From the NCBI GenBank assembly GCA_016748015.1, contig JAAOMT010000046.1, positions 871,459 through 935,458 on the forward strand: a DNA stretch of 64,000 bases. The letters run 5' to 3'. The notes under the pieces are model-generated. The model ran no database searches and had not been told where the DNA came from. It worked only from the letters and a program-made list of their open reading frames with translations. Below are positions 1 to 13,049 of the stretch, piece by piece (positions within the stretch are counted from its first letter, which is position 1; each line of letters begins with the position of its first letter). The DNA is from Geosiphon pyriformis. Taxonomy: Eukaryota > Glomeromycota > Glomeromycetes > Archaeosporales > Geosiphonaceae. The translations under genes and the position numbers were made by a program.

Positions 1-1771
1 TTCACAATAAATAAAATAATTGAAATAATAAAATTTAAAATATATTTTAATTAGTTGGTATTATTATTTTTATTTTTATAAGAATTTACTTTTTTAAAAA
101 AAAATAAAAATTAGTAAAAATAAAAATATTTTTTCAATAATAATATACAATTTTGTTGTTTTTAATTACAAAATAGCTGTTAATTCCTTGTGTAAATAGT
201 TTAAGTTTGGCTCTTTTGTCATTATGTCCATTTTGTCTGGTTTTGTTGCTATTGTAGTAACATGCTCCATATAGTAGTTTTAAAAGATAATAAAATAATA
301 CATGTACTTTAGAGGCTGAATAACTGGTTTTATTACTTAAAGCTAGAACCCAAAAACATGTTTCCCATGCAATAGTAGGGAATTACCCGTTCTACATTAA
401 TTCAATTCATAGTTCAGTTTCTTTGTAAAACACAAAATGATTATAGTTTTGATGTAAAGCAATGAAAAATACCATCATGTTGGGAAAATTTTTCCTTTTG
501 CGAAAGAAATGATCATTGTTAATCTTTTTTAATTTTATTAATTGCGCAAGATTTTTTAATATAAATAGATATTAAAACATGATAATTTAAATCAAAAAAT
601 CTGCGCTAAATATAAATTTTCAAAAAGTCTTAATTTCGAAAGATTTATCAAAATCCATTTCCAAAACAAGCCAATTTTTTTTAAATACTGTCACATTTTT
701 CTTTCTTTTTATTATTATTAACCACTATATCATTATAAAAGATATCATGTTCAGAAAACTGGTAATTTGATTGGATCACCATTTCTATCTTATCTTATAT
801 TAATAGAACTTCAAAATCGATACGTTTTTATCCAAAAATAGGCTCTTTCACATGTAATATTCAATCAAAAAATTAAAACCTCTTTTTTTTCATGAAAAAT
901 ATATAAAGGAAAAAAGATAATTATTCAAGTTTTATTTTTATTTGTATTTGTATTTGTATTTGTATTTGTATTTGTATTTGTATTTGTGTAAACAATGTGC
1001 AATAATATTTTTGAATATCATAAATTTGTTTAAATACAATTATTTTTGGCAATTCAAATAAATTTTATAATTATTTTTTTAATCAAAACAATCAAACAAA
1101 AAATGCAAAATTTAACTCTATAAATTTGAGACAAATAAATAAAGTATCGTGGCAAAATTAATTTGCGTGTGAGAATAAGACACCATTTTCTTCCTTGTAC
1201 AAACGGCATTTTATACAAATTATTAACTTTGCCACAATACCTCCATTGCCAAAATACCCCCTTTTACCTTTTAATATGAAAACCAAACCAATTTTTTTCT
1301 TGTTTGTTAAAAATTCTTTTGTAAAAAGTTGAATAACCTAAAATCTAAAACTGTGAATACCAAAACAGTGAATCCTTTATGAGGCAGAAAATTTGTTGAG
1401 ACTGTTATAATTATGCATGATTTGTAGTTTCGAATATACTGAATGATTGCTTATATTTTGTCTTATGAAGATAATCACATTGATAGATTTTTACACCCAA
1501 GATTAATGATAGCATTTACATCAATTTGAAAAGTAATAATAAAAAACCACTAATCCTTCGATACTTTGAAATCTGTATCATTCCCTAATTCCAAAAACCT
1601 GGGATATATTTATACAAACAATAAGGAAACAAATATAAAAAGAAGGCTAAAATTTCTCAAAATAGTTGGTATCTTATTAAATTTAAATTGCCTCGTACTC
1701 TCAGTGTTTACTTGAATAGAATGATTGACCAGCCGCTAATTTGGCATGGTTTTATATCTTGGTTTTTCTGT
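1..1771. other. AT-rich intergenic DNA, 3' side of the HSE1 gene
   Basis: No convincing coding region, RNA gene or transposon was found. The stretch is poly(A/T)-rich with frequent stops on both strands. It holds a hexanucleotide microsatellite at 941-988. The last part must contain the 3' untranslated region and cleavage site of the minus-strand HSE1 gene, but no single poly(A) signal stands out in such AT-rich DNA. Confidence 0.6.
941..988. repeat. (TTTGTA)8 microsatellite
   Basis: Eight uninterrupted copies of TTTGTA are read directly. The tract lies in non-coding DNA about 800 bp beyond the HSE1 stop codon and should be length-variable between isolates. Confidence 0.9.
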
Positions 1772-2885
1772 TTAATATCCTTGAGCTGCGTATTGTTGTT
1801 TTTGAGAAATCAGTGAGTTGGTATATTTAGGAGAAGCTGTCTGCGGTGCTTGATGGGTAGTTGGTGGGTTATTATAATAAGTGTTAGCACCTTGCTGGGA
1901 AGCCTGCTGATACTCATAACTGGGATGCTGTTGCTGTTGAGAAGTTGAAGGGGGACCAGATTGCTGTTGTGCTATAGATGTTATGGGTTGTAGTTGGTGC
2001 TGTGAGAGCTGTTGTGAATGTGTAACAGGGGTAGTAATGGGAGTATGTATCGACTGCTGAGGCGGTTGTTGCTGGTGATGGGCAAATGGAGGTTCTTGTT
2101 TTTGATAGGGCACTTGGGATGAAGGTTCTTGTTTTTGATAGGGCACTTGGGATAACATTTGTGAGTGTTGGGGTTGATTATAAGGTTGTGGAGTTTGCGT
2201 TAGCTGTTGTGGTTGATTTAAGGACAGTGACCGTTGTAACCGAGTTGAAAGTTGTTCAACTGGCTGCTGATATTGCGGTTGTTGAAGCAATGGTTGGTCA
2301 ATTGCCTGTTGATATTGATGGTTTTGGAGTTGGGTTTGGTCTAATGACTGCTGAAGTTGCTGTTGATCAGTTGGTTGATGTTGTGGTTGCTGAAATTGCT
2401 GTTGATCAGTTGGTTGATGTTGATCAACTGGTTGGTATTGTGATTGCTGAAATTGCTGTTGATCAACTGGTTGGTATTGTGATTGTTGACTTTGCTGCTG
2501 GTCGCCCGGTTGATATTCCGGCTGTTGGGCTTGTTGATTATCAGTTGGCTGATAATGAGCTTGGTTTTGTTGATCGACAACAGGATCGGAATATCCATTG
2601 CTAGAGTTGGGAGGTACTTGTGCATAGGGATCAAGATTCTGTTGTGGATTTTTCGTGAAGGTATTACTATCTGAATTAGGTAAAATGGTTGGTTGATATA
2701 ATGAAGAATCTGTGGTTGAATACGGATTTTGTGGGGGGTATTGACTTTGTTGCGAAGCAGAATAGGAAGCCTGCTGTTTTTGAGGAAGTTGTTGATTTTG
2801 CTGTGATGAGAGTTCTTGAGGATTAGAATTGGTATAGTGTTGATGTTGATATCCGGGAACAGCTTGTTGAGTATAAATAGCTGGT

Positions 2886-2920
<35 letters not shown>

Positions 2921-5468
2921 TTGTTGTTGTTGTTGATAAGTATATTGTTGCTGTTGTGGAAATGGGTCGGGATGCGTAGGTGTATAAGACCGTGCTTGTT
3001 GTGAATGAATATATGAGTTTTGCGAGTTCACTGGATCAGGGTGGGTCTGTGAAGGATATTGCGATGACTGTGGACCATAAATACCAGGTTGAGCACCTGG
3101 AGCAACTTCTTGTGGAAGAGGGTTCGAGTACTGATGCGGATGCTGTTGTGGCTGAATGTTATAATTTGTGTAAGCTCCAGTATTGGGGCTTTGTGAGGAA
3201 TATAAAGTATTTGGGGCATATTGATGTACATAGGGATCAACAACATATGAGGTGACCGGTTGATCTATAAAGAGACAATCAATCATGTTTCTATTTATCG
3301 ATAATGAAAAATAATAAGTAAACAATATTTACAAGATACTCCCGAATTAGGTTTATATCTATTGATAGATTCCTCAAGTAATCTGTCATAGGTTGTGCGT
3401 GCAGTGTTGAATTTTTCGTTTAATGCAATCAGCTCATCTGCGATCAATTAAAAAAATAAATAAGACACAAGTTTAAATAGTTTTCAGATTATAATGTGAT
3501 TTACCTTTTTTTTGACTATATTTTTCAATTAGGTGCACTAATCGCGGTCGAATAGCCAAAGTGGAATGATATAAATTCTGCAGTGTTAATTAAAGGAGGG
3601 TTAAAATTGAAAATTGCGCGAAGCAATTAGAAAAAGAAACCATCATCAGACCTGAATTGCTTCGTTTTCCGAAAAACTATCTCTAGATGGATCAATCGCA
3701 GTTAACATATCCAGCAGCCCTTCAACGTTGCGTGCCTCTGAAAACACCGTAGCTTCTATTTCAGCTTCACGAGCAAGCTCCGCTGGTGTCGGATCAGCTA
3801 TTTTTTCCTATCAAACTGGAGTTGTTAGATGAAAAGTTTGATAACGTTGCATCAATTCTAGATTAAATTCAAGTAAATACATGCCACATAGTTTACAGGA
3901 AAAATCCCGGTACGCCCGTTTAATTCTCCACGCCACCAATCTTTATAGACTGTCTCCAAAACCTTGATCACATCTCCACGGGAAAATCCGAGTTCACCGG
4001 GTTCTGTCGGGTTAAAATCGTACAATGATCTTACCCGTGACATTGGAGGTGCTTGAGGAGGCTCCTTGAGCAATCATTGCAGATATTAAAGATTGGTTTG
4101 AAAACGCCAAGTTATAATTGATAGAGAATATGATATACTTTTTCAACTGCCACTTGCTGATTAATAGTATTCTGTATCAAAAATTGTGAAAAGGATAATT
4201 CAATGGTGGGATCATTCAAGAAAGCATAACCAATCAATGAGACAAATAACGATACCTTTTTGGTGACAATGCTCTTTTGCTTGGAAGATGATTGCGAAAG
4301 GGAGATTGCAATGGCTAATTGCAGATCATCTTCCTCCTTCTGTTTCTCAAGTTCAGACTGTTTAGCATAGCCACAATACATCCAAAAAAAACTTTTAGCG
4401 AAGATTGATAAAAGTAAATGAAACATAATTTATTTAATCTTCAGCGAAGAAATTTAACCTGAGTAGGCTCTTTTTTTGGTTTATCAGGCGGAAGGAATGG
4501 AAAACCTAGATGGAAAGTTTTATGTGAACAAGCGAATAGGGTTCTCGAGCATGAAACAAAGAAAGTTTTATCAGATAAGAGAAATTATTTTACCTCGGGT
4601 CCGCAAACTACTGAAAGTTTCTTCCATTAAACTTAATGCTGGATTGGATCGAAATGAAAAAGTCCATTCTTGGATTAGTTCCATTATTCTATTTTTTACA
4701 GTGTCATGGGTATTCTTTTATATTTGAAATTAATTAAGAAGATTATAAGTGGGTTGTGTAATAAATTCTATGTAAGTATTTAACTTGGCATAAAATATTA
4801 AAAAATGATCAATATTCAAATTTACCTTGTCAGACAAAATTCGAACGAGGGTCGATGTGAATGCACGACTACAGATTTCTCTATGCACAGGCAATCCACA
4901 ACTACTTACAAGTGCGTTGGAAAGCTTATAATGAAATAAAACATCGTTGAATCCATGTATTGGAGAACAGAATTCAATTTTTAAATTTTAAGAACATAAA
5001 CTTACAGTTAAAGCATAGAGTTGAACGTTTGGATTTCGATGATTTAAACGTTTTTGAATAGCAGCAACACAGTCCTTTGAGCTATGGATTAAAAATCAGA
5101 AAAACAGACATACTTTAATGATCGGGTTCGAGAAAACCTTTGATTAACCCTCAAGATAAAAAAAGTGGGAAAATAATGGGGAAATATTATGAAGTGGGTA
5201 CCTCTGCTCGCCACCTGTCTCAACCTTTTCGCAGACGCCGCTAATCAAACTCCAGTTCTCGGTAGTGAGAGTTTCGTCAGTTGCCTTTGCTATTCTCAAA
5301 GAAGAAATTTATAAGGAAGTAGTGCCCAAAAAAGGGTTTATTTTTTAAAATTAAACCTTGCTTTGTCTTTTACACTAGAAGTTAAGCAGCATAAACTCAC
5401 TCAACAAAAAACAAGTAGAAACTATACATACTAACGACCTCATCAAAGCTGTTGGCCGCACGCCACAT
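1772..5468 (-). CDS. HSE1: HSE1/STAM homologue, ESCRT-0 subunit (12 exons)
   Basis: ESCRT-0 subunits of the Hse1/STAM family pair with Vps27/HRS on endosomes and capture ubiquitinated cargo. My model, all frames closing, is 5468-5432, 5289-5202, 5081-5006, 4924-4826, 4714-4594, 4505-4459, 4357-4256, 4064-3885, 3807-3652, 3577-3505, 3437-3333 and 3264-1772 (858 aa). Exons 1-5 give a VHS domain (starts [34 protein letters not shown]). Exon 7 gives a ubiquitin-interacting motif ([14 protein letters not shown]). Exon 8 gives an SH3 domain (ALYDF-like [33 protein letters not shown]). Exons 9-11 form the helical region that in this family binds Vps27. Exon 12 is a roughly 497-residue Q/P/Y-rich tail. 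Eleven introns are GT-AG or fit it, but the intron after the SH3 exon appears to be GC-AG. It is the only gene here without disabling changes. Confidence 0.9.
2091..2156 (-). repeat. 33-bp in-frame tandem duplication in the HSE1 tail
   Basis: Two nearly identical 33-nt units (2091-2123, 2124-2156) encode two copies of QVPYQKQEP plus two residues. The unit length keeps frame. A looser set of repeats ([12 protein letters not shown] type) lies at about 2330-2530. These make the Gln-rich tail prone to length change. Confidence 0.85.
2885..2935 (-). repeat. CAG/CAA tract encoding 17 consecutive Gln in HSE1
   Basis: Seventeen Gln codons, mixed CAA and CAG on the coding strand, lie in the low-complexity tail. 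The CAA interruptions should slow expansion compared with pure CAG. Confidence 0.9.
3808..3884 (-). other. Probable GC-AG intron of HSE1
   Basis: The SH3 exon reads ...FPVNYV and is followed on the coding strand by GCATGT. The next exon begins after an AG at 3808 with [11 protein letters not shown]. Joining at GTG|GC gives phase 0 and an unbroken SH3 end. The nearest GT donor would delete the final Val of the SH3 core. This is inferred from frame and family conservation; no transcript data are available. Confidence 0.65.
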
Positions 5469-7599
5469 ACTTTACAGCCTTTTGTTTTTAAGCTTAAGGA
5501 TTTGAAAATTAAACACTTTTAACCTCTTTAAAACGCTGAAAAGTTCCAAAGACTTTGATTATATTCTTGCTTTTTAGTGAAGTCAAGAAATTGGGGACAT
5601 TATATAGTCTTTTTTGCATAGTGATAATGATCTTAATCTCGTGATTTATAAGATTCCGTAAGTAGAAATTACTTCATTCATTGTAATTAAAATAACAATC
5701 TGAAAGCTTTATAGGTCTTAATCAAATGCTTTCATTATTCTTAAGCTTTCTCTTTACAATGTTTTAATAACCTTCATGAAATGCAGCATTATTATATGTC
5801 AAAATGGATAAATGGTGTTGAATTTATAAAATTGTCCTAAGTATATTGTTATTTAATTATTAATTGTCATTATAAATTAGCACATTAATTAGTTAAATTA
5901 ACATAAAGTAATTATTTTGTTTATTATACATCCAATTACTTATAATAATGCAAAATTGTCATTTTTTAAAATCAAAAAAATAATTTCAACTTTTATAAAG
6001 TATTATAAAGTTAATTTACCTTTTTTTAAAGTTGTTATATTTTTATAATATAACCAAAAAATTTATATTAGTTTATTAAAATAATCAAGAAATCTAAAAA
6101 GAAATAAGTTAAAAAAATGCAAATATGAAAATTAAAACTAATAAATTAACAAATTAGTAAAATTAAATAATTATTAAAGCAATTTAAAATCTTTAAAAAT
6201 AATTAATATTATTAATTAAAATTAAAAATTATTATAAAATTATTTCGAATTTTTATTATTAACTTATTATTTTTTATTATTTATTATTATTTTATATTTT
6301 GTATTAATTATTTAATTATATTAAGTTTTTATTTTATTTATAAATTACAAATATAAATAAATATTATAATTAAATTATATAATAATTTAAAGTTGGTTAA
6401 AATATAATTTAAGCAAAATTTAAAAAAATTTATTAATATTTTTATTATATTTTAACAAAATAATCTAATTATTAATTATAACATAAAATTTTATAATTTT
6501 ATAAATAGTTATAATTCACATATTTTTTATATATAATTAATCATCTAAGTTAAACAAAATTAAACCAAGTTAAAATTATAAAAGTAAACTTATTTATAAT
6601 AATTATTTTGCATATTAATTACAATTAAAATAATATTATTAAAAATTAAATCAGTTATTTATACAGTAGTATTAATTGTATTAAATCTAATATTTGAATT
6701 TAAAACATTATTATCTTAATAAAAATTTTATTATTAACATTATTTATTTTATATTTTTTTTTGCTTAAAATATCAATATTTTTTTCAATTTAAAAAAATT
6801 TTTTTTTATTTTAATATTTACAGAAAAAAATATTAATTAATATTGTAATTAAAAAATTAAAGCATTAATAAACTTAATTACAAATTTAATTAATAAAACC
6901 AATTTAATTAATTTAAATTTTAAAAAAACCAATTTAAAATCAACAATAAAATTACTAATAAAACAATTACTTTAACATAGAATTTAATATTAATAAAACA
7001 AATAAAAAAATAAAAAATAAAATTTTATAATTCAAAGCCAGATAATTTAAATTTTAACAAAAAATTTTTATTAAATATAATATTTTCTTAAAATATATAT
7101 TAATTTTTAAATTTTACAAAAATCAAAAATAATAATTATATATTTTAATTACTTAATAAAATTAAAAATTAAGAAATAAAACAAATCTAATTACAAATCT
7201 AAAAAATCAACTTATTAATTTCAAAAATTATATAATTAAAAAAAAATAACCAATTTAATCTTAAAAATATTATAAAAATCAATAATTTTTTTTTGATTAA
7301 TTAAAAAAAAATTCTAATATTATTTTTTTATTAGCATAAATCAGCAAACAAAAACAATATTAATAGTAAAAAAACTTCAAAATAAATAACAGTTTATAAT
7401 TATAAATCAACAAGTTTTATTTTAATAAAAACAATTTTATTAAAAACATTTAAAGCAATTTTAATATTATTAAAAATAATCTTAAAAAAACCATTATAAA
7501 AAACAATAATAAAAAAAAATAAAAAATTAACAAATATTACAAACAACTTTACAATTTTAAAAATAAATAAATAAAAAATCATTAAACTTAATTTGTATA
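5469..7599. other. HSE1 upstream region and long AT-rich gene-free stretch
   Basis: 5469-5800 is of ordinary composition for the window and should hold the HSE1 promoter; no clear TATA box was singled out. From about 5820 to 7600 the sequence is almost only A and T, with runs of TTAATTA-type words and no recognisable protein in any frame. The 60-codon minus-strand reading at 7400-7582 is a composition artefact. It may be a fully decayed transposon, but I cannot align it to any element here. Confidence 0.5.
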
Positions 7600-7746
7600 A
7601 TAGTATTTATTTATTTTTTTTATTAACATTTAATGAGTAAGATTTAAATGTCACTTAACACAATACATCAAACTAAGTGATCTAAACTAGGCACAAATTA
7701 TGCATTTTCTACATATGACCAGCCACTTAGACCAATCAAAGCAATA

Positions 7747-8319
7747 CTACAAATTTATCATAACAGACATCAAACTATTAAAACCAGAAAAAAAACAGCA
7801 GGACTTATAAAAACCAAAACAGACACCTATTGCTTCAGCAATTTCAAGCAATCTAATTATCCCAGCTAAAAGCAGAGATAACAGATAATAAATTACTGAA
7901 AAAACAGAACTATTACAATGAATCAAACCATTTTTCTCCATAAAAACCCTATATTTGGCTCTAACCACCCATATTTTAACATGATAAGCAACACCAAAAT
8001 CCTGAACAAAGTCAATAATAATTTTTTCTGCAGATTTAGCATCACCCAAAACAGAAACTGCTTCCAGATACCAATTCCTAAATAAAAAGTCTTTGCTCAA
8101 AGCAGTATAAAGCACATTATCAAAAATGCACAAAGAGAGTACCTGCAAGATTCAAAACAAAGAAAGATCCAAACCAAACACAACATGCCACTTAGCTAGA
8201 TGGGAAACAAGCAGATTCTTATGGACATCAAAGTTGAAAGCATACACAAAAGAGTGATTGGAGCTTTCCATCTCTTTACAATAAAGACACAAAACACTTA
8301 GATAATTCCTATTATATAA
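7747..8319 (-). pseudogene. LINE ORF2, C-terminal fragment
   Basis: This is the last part of ORF2, separated from the rest by element A. Just after the junction it reads LYNRNYLSVLCLYC, a Cys-containing motif, followed by about 170 further residues and one internal stop. The stop is at 7747-7749. It continues the ORF2 piece that ends at 18180. The function of this tail is unknown; other LINEs carry a CCHC-type motif after RT and RNase H. Confidence 0.75.
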
Positions 8320-8323
8320 GCAC
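8320..8323. repeat. Left target-site copy of element A (GCAC)
   Basis: These four bases lie directly before the 5' LTR. The right copy at 18176-18179 is GTGC. Both differ from GCGC by one CpG transition, on opposite strands. See the findings. Confidence 0.5.
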
Positions 8324-9090
8324 TGTTACTCATAAAAAAAAAACAGATATAGGGAAAATAGTAGACCAATAAGTGAATAGTATTTAGCACGTGAACACAT
8401 TGCTTAGCAATGTGAGCATTGCTCAAGAAATCATAGCACATTGCTTAAGAATGTGAGTGATTTTGTAGAACATCAATTATGTATATATAGTGGTAATATT
8501 AAAAGTAGAAAAAGGGACATTGCAGTTTAGATTTTATCTAAGCAATCTTCTATTCACACATATCAATAAATAATTATTCATTATCTTAATTCACTCTCCA
8601 CTATTAACACTTCATGTTGATAGTAATTGATACTTAACCACACTGGAACAATAGTTCTTGATCATGGCTATTGACAGAATACTAACTTGTAATTGCTTTT
8701 ATTTCATTTCTGTATCTTCTTTATTTCTTCTTTATTTTCTTTTGTTGTTTTATTAATTTACTAAAAATTGATTAAAAATTAAGTGCTGAGATACAGACAT
8801 CATAGTGACTGGTAAAAGACCTGTGAAACAAGAATAAAACACTCATAGATTTGAGGATAGCTTACCAGGAGGATTACTGGCCACCACACTGAGAAAAAAA
8901 TTTGATGAAACTGTGGTTTTGGGAAGCTATGGATAAAACCCTCAATTAATTCTCTGTTCATTATACAAAGAACTTCACAATAAAATCTTCAAATAAACCA
9001 TACCTTCAAATATCAACACCAGAATACCAACCCAGCACCAAGTTATAGATCTGTTATTTGATTTAAGACCCCAAATAATCATCTGTAACA
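8324..9090 (+). repeat. 5' LTR of element A
   Basis: It starts TGTTACTCAT and ends ATCTGTAACA, the short inverted ends of this family. Its U3 contains imperfect inverted and direct repeats around CACATTGCTTAGCAATGTG (about 8395-8460). A TATA box is at 8482-8490. The 3' copy is 17388-18175. Confidence 0.92.
8482..8490 (+). promoter_or_regulatory. Putative TATA box of LTR A
   Basis: TATATATAG follows CAATTATG. The same word and context occur in the 3' LTR (17566-17574) and in both LTRs of element B (27154-27162, 46945-46953). Conservation between families supports a core-promoter role and places the U3/R boundary a few tens of bases downstream. Confidence 0.6.
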
Positions 9091-9108
9091 TTTGGTGCTT
9101 CTTATGAA
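9091..9108 (+). other. Primer-binding site of element A
   Basis: TTTGGTGCTTCTTA follows the LTR. TGG starts two bases after the LTR, and TGGTGCT pairs with a tRNA 3' end of the form AGCACCA. B (27769) and C (31401) have TTTGGTGCTCTC at the same place. The primer tRNA was not identified. Confidence 0.7.
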
Positions 9109-12100
9109 ATATAATCTTACAGAGAACCAGCACTAACAACATCATCTAAACAGTAGCAAAATTCAAAGAAATAGGAACAAACCACTTAGAATTTGCAAAA
9201 TCTTTATTCCAATACTATCATACTTATCTTGGATTAACAAATAATAATTGGCCAACAGAATCAGCTTTTAATTGCTATGTCAATGAAAGAATAGTATATC
9301 ACTTGGGAGGCCAAAGAGATTCAGAATCCACCTTCAACAACTTCTTTAGTAAATTGCTCCAAAGCACTACCTTTTTACAAAACTACTTATTTGCACCCCT
9401 AATTACAAAAATAAACTGAGAAATTGAAAAATACACCAAACAGAGATTTTTTATCACTTTTGCCAACAAAAAAAAAGAAAGATTACAAACACCAGCAAGA
9501 ACACCAAAACAAATCCAATTACCCACTTGGAAGAAACAAAGATTTGATTCACCTGCTAATCCATCATATCACTACACATCTAAAAGCACTATCAATATAA
9601 TAAGCACAGCTACAGCAAGCACGATAATGGCACTAAACAGAATCCTATTCCAAAGTAAACAAAAAAAAGCGGAGTTATTAGGAACATACAGCAATTACTT
9701 CAAAAGATTTAAATTGTGATCCCCAACACCATTAGGAATTTGATCACCACCACCACAACCAGATTTCGAAGCCATTAGTCCTTGGGAAATAACTAACTCT
9801 GAAGAAAAGGAGAGTAGCAATTAGAAAGTTAACAAGAAAAACCTGATCCTAGAAAATTTAAAAATTAAAACTCTGGTTAATCAAATTCCAGAAAATCAGA
9901 ATAATCAAAATCCCGATGTAATTAATCAACACTTACCTTCAGAAATTGTGATCAATCCACCACCAGCTCTACCAATTACAGAACAGCAACAACAGCCACA
10001 ACCACTACCCTAACAACAAATCCAGCAGCAACTACAACAACAACCAATGGCTTACACTCCAATTACCAAAATCAAGAAATTTACTGGTAAAGAGAACAAT
10101 GCCCAAGTATGGCTTAACAATGTGGAAAAAGCCATTGCAACCAATGGATGGAATGACAACAGAGCTCTTCAAGCAATTCTCTATTTTTTACAAGATACCG
10201 CCAACTCGTGGTATCAAAGTTTAGTCACCAAACCTTAGACATTCCAGGAATTCAAAGTTGTATTTTTGAGATATTTCAGTAATAATAACAATATTAATCA
10301 CCTAGCCAACACCTTTACCACAATTAAACAAGAAGAAACTGAAGCAGTTACCACTTACTTGGGACATTTCCACAAGAATTTGTGCCAAATCCAAGCAATT
10401 CAAGCTGACTATTTTACAGCGCCTCAGATTCTAAACCAGTTCATCCATGGACTGCATAGTAGTCTTCTCCAGCACATACACTCAATGCACTCACAAACTT
10501 TCCAAGACGCAGTCACTAATACAAGAGATTTTGAATTGGCAGAATTCGAAGGAAACCATGTCCAAGCTGTAAATCTAGTGATGAATGGATTATCTGAATT
10601 GGATTCCAAATTGAAACAATTCAGTGATTCAATTAATCAGAAATTGGAAAGATACTTAGCTAACAATTGTGCAATTTATCAACCACCACAATGATATAAT
10701 AATTCAGAAAACATAAATCATTTCCAAAATCAGTCACATCTATCATCATCTCCAAATCAGCCATGACAACAAAAGACGCGTGTTTGCCATAACTGTAGTA
10801 AACAAGGCCACATTAGAGCTGACTGCTGATTTTATAATAATAATTCATGATTGGAAAATCAATATTAAAACCCCAATCGCCAGTTTTAAGCTCCAAATTA
10901 TCAATTCAGCTCAGCACTATATTAACCAAACTACCTACCTATGACACAACAGTCTATATATCAACCACCAATTTATTAGTCTTTGATGCCTATCATTTAT
11001 CAACCACAGTCCCAACCCATATATCAGCCACAGCCCCAAGTAATTTATCAGTCCCACTAAATTTAAATACTGCCACAGAACTTACCTCCAAACAAAACCC
11101 AAAGGCCAAGACTAACACAACAAAGCTGGAGATTGTCAATCATAGTCTATTAACTGATTCCCAGTTCTTCCACACAATCATTAGGATTTCGACAACAAAA
11201 TTCAGGTACCGGGTACACCCAAAACCCGAATTTCCAGAACTATTTAAGTCTTTTGGTTATCCCAGAAGATGCCCAACCCAATAATCCAGAAACCAATCCA
11301 CAATTAATGCCTATCAGCAACATTCTACCAGCTACTATTACTGAGAACAAATCACTGGATGCCATTTTTCTATTTGAACTCAAAGAATTGTCAACCACCT
11401 CATTATTTAGTGAAGCCACTCTGAAAGAAAAACCTATTACTGCCATGTACACTAATGCCAAAGTTGATGACCACTTCATCAAATTGATCCTAAATAGTAG
11501 ATAAGTTGGCAGTATTATTACATGACAACTCATGGACCAATTAAGTCACCAAGTTGATTACATTGCTAGCGCTCACATAATTATCATTGATGGGACAACC
11601 AAAATCTCTATTGGTAAAATTGATGACTTCCCTTTTGAAATCAATGGCATCATTATTTCTATCAAAGTCTTAGTAATAGAAACAACTCAATATCAGACAT
11701 TAGTAAGAAATGACTGGTTATCTAAAACCAATGTCATACTTGACTGGACAACGCAGGAGCTCCAACTTAGCCAAAATGGTCAACACACATGTGTACCAGC
11801 CACATGTGGCCACTTCAAACTGACCAATATGCCAACACTACTCATCAAGTTTAAGGAAGAAGAGAAGAAACCTACCTAAGAAGCGTACCAAGTTTCTTGG
11901 GCCAACACAGAGCACAACGAGCTGCCACCAGTACCTTTGTGAGATAACAATGGAAAAAGAAAGCAGCAAAAAAAACTTACCTGGAAAGCTAACCAAGCCT
12001 GGGAATCCAATCATGATTCAAAAGAACCAACAACTTGAGAAGGGGATGAAAGAGAAAAAGAAAAAGAAAAAGAAAAAGCAAAGGAAAAAGAGCCACTACT

Positions 12101-12167
12101 AATTGCCATTTACACCCCTTACACATATACACCACCACAACAATCAAATTATCAGTGACCAAAGCTA

Positions 12168-12800
12168 ATATGCATTAATTGTGACAAGAAATTGTTGTCA
12201 ATGAGCGCATGCTGTGACAATGACAAAGAATACCAAATAGTAACCAAATTTTACTGCTGCACGTGTGTTATAGAGTGCTTTGAATGACCAAAATGGCAAA
12301 AAAAATGGGATAATGAACCTTGTCTAGCTTGTGGAGAAACCTTACTCGATAAAAGAATGTGAAACAACATTCCTGGTCAAGGAGGAACGTGCAACATTTT
12401 GTGCCAGTATATGATCCTCATTAGCAACTAAGTTAAGAAAAAGACACTAATAGAAGCCGCCTAGAGAAAAGCTGTACAGTGATTAGACAGTTGTCCACAT
12501 GATGATGACAAAATATAGAGAATAGCAATAGCCAAGATAGAAGGAGCATTATCTGAAAAAATCAGAGAAATCAAAAACAACCCACCAGAACCCATAGAAC
12601 TTAACTGGGACCCAGAACCAGTTATAAATTTTTTAGATCCAGAACAATTCCATGAACACTACCAAGAATTAGCACCTACTAGAAAGGAGCAAGAGCAATG
12701 CTTAGAATAGTTGAATACTTGATTATGTCAACATTGCTTAATTTCTTGTGACTTCCAGTATTGTAATGAATGTGAACTTATCTACAATCCACCACCACAC
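12168..12800 (+). other. Element A: Cys-rich module between protease and dUTPase
   Basis: Cysteine pairs occur in order: ICINC, SACC, FYCCTC, EPCLACGE, GGTC...CQY, LCQHCLI and YCNECELIYNPPP. The spacing recurs in B (from 40551), C (33906-34560) and relic F. Paired CxxC knuckles suggest zinc binding. I do not recognise the domain in other Gypsy elements. Several stops interrupt it here. Confidence 0.75.
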
Positions 12801-13049
12801 ATGATTTACACAATTTCAGAGGAAGACGAGCCAATCAGCCACTGTGTATTAAAATCAGAATCCACTTTCAACCCCAATTCAAACTCTGACAACAATGATG
12901 ACAAAAACAACAGTTCCAGCTCCACTCAATATGGCAACAAAAATAATAACAATTCGGACTCTGATTCAAACCCTGAAACATATATTGTACTCTCTAATCT
13001 TACCAAAAAGCAAGAATTGAAATGATTCAGTAATAATAATGAAGGTATT

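Noticed and set aside
2086-2604. Long plus-strand open frame
   Set aside because: It is the complement of the Gln-rich HSE1 exon; CAA/CAG repeats leave several frames open. Its Val/Asp repeats are a shadow.
4476-4727. 83-codon plus-strand open frame
   Set aside because: It lies across two HSE1 exons and their intron on the other strand, whose VHS reading is well supported.
7400-7582. 60-codon minus-strand open frame
   Set aside because: Only Ile, Phe, Lys, Asn and Val dominate; this is what near-pure AT sequence gives.
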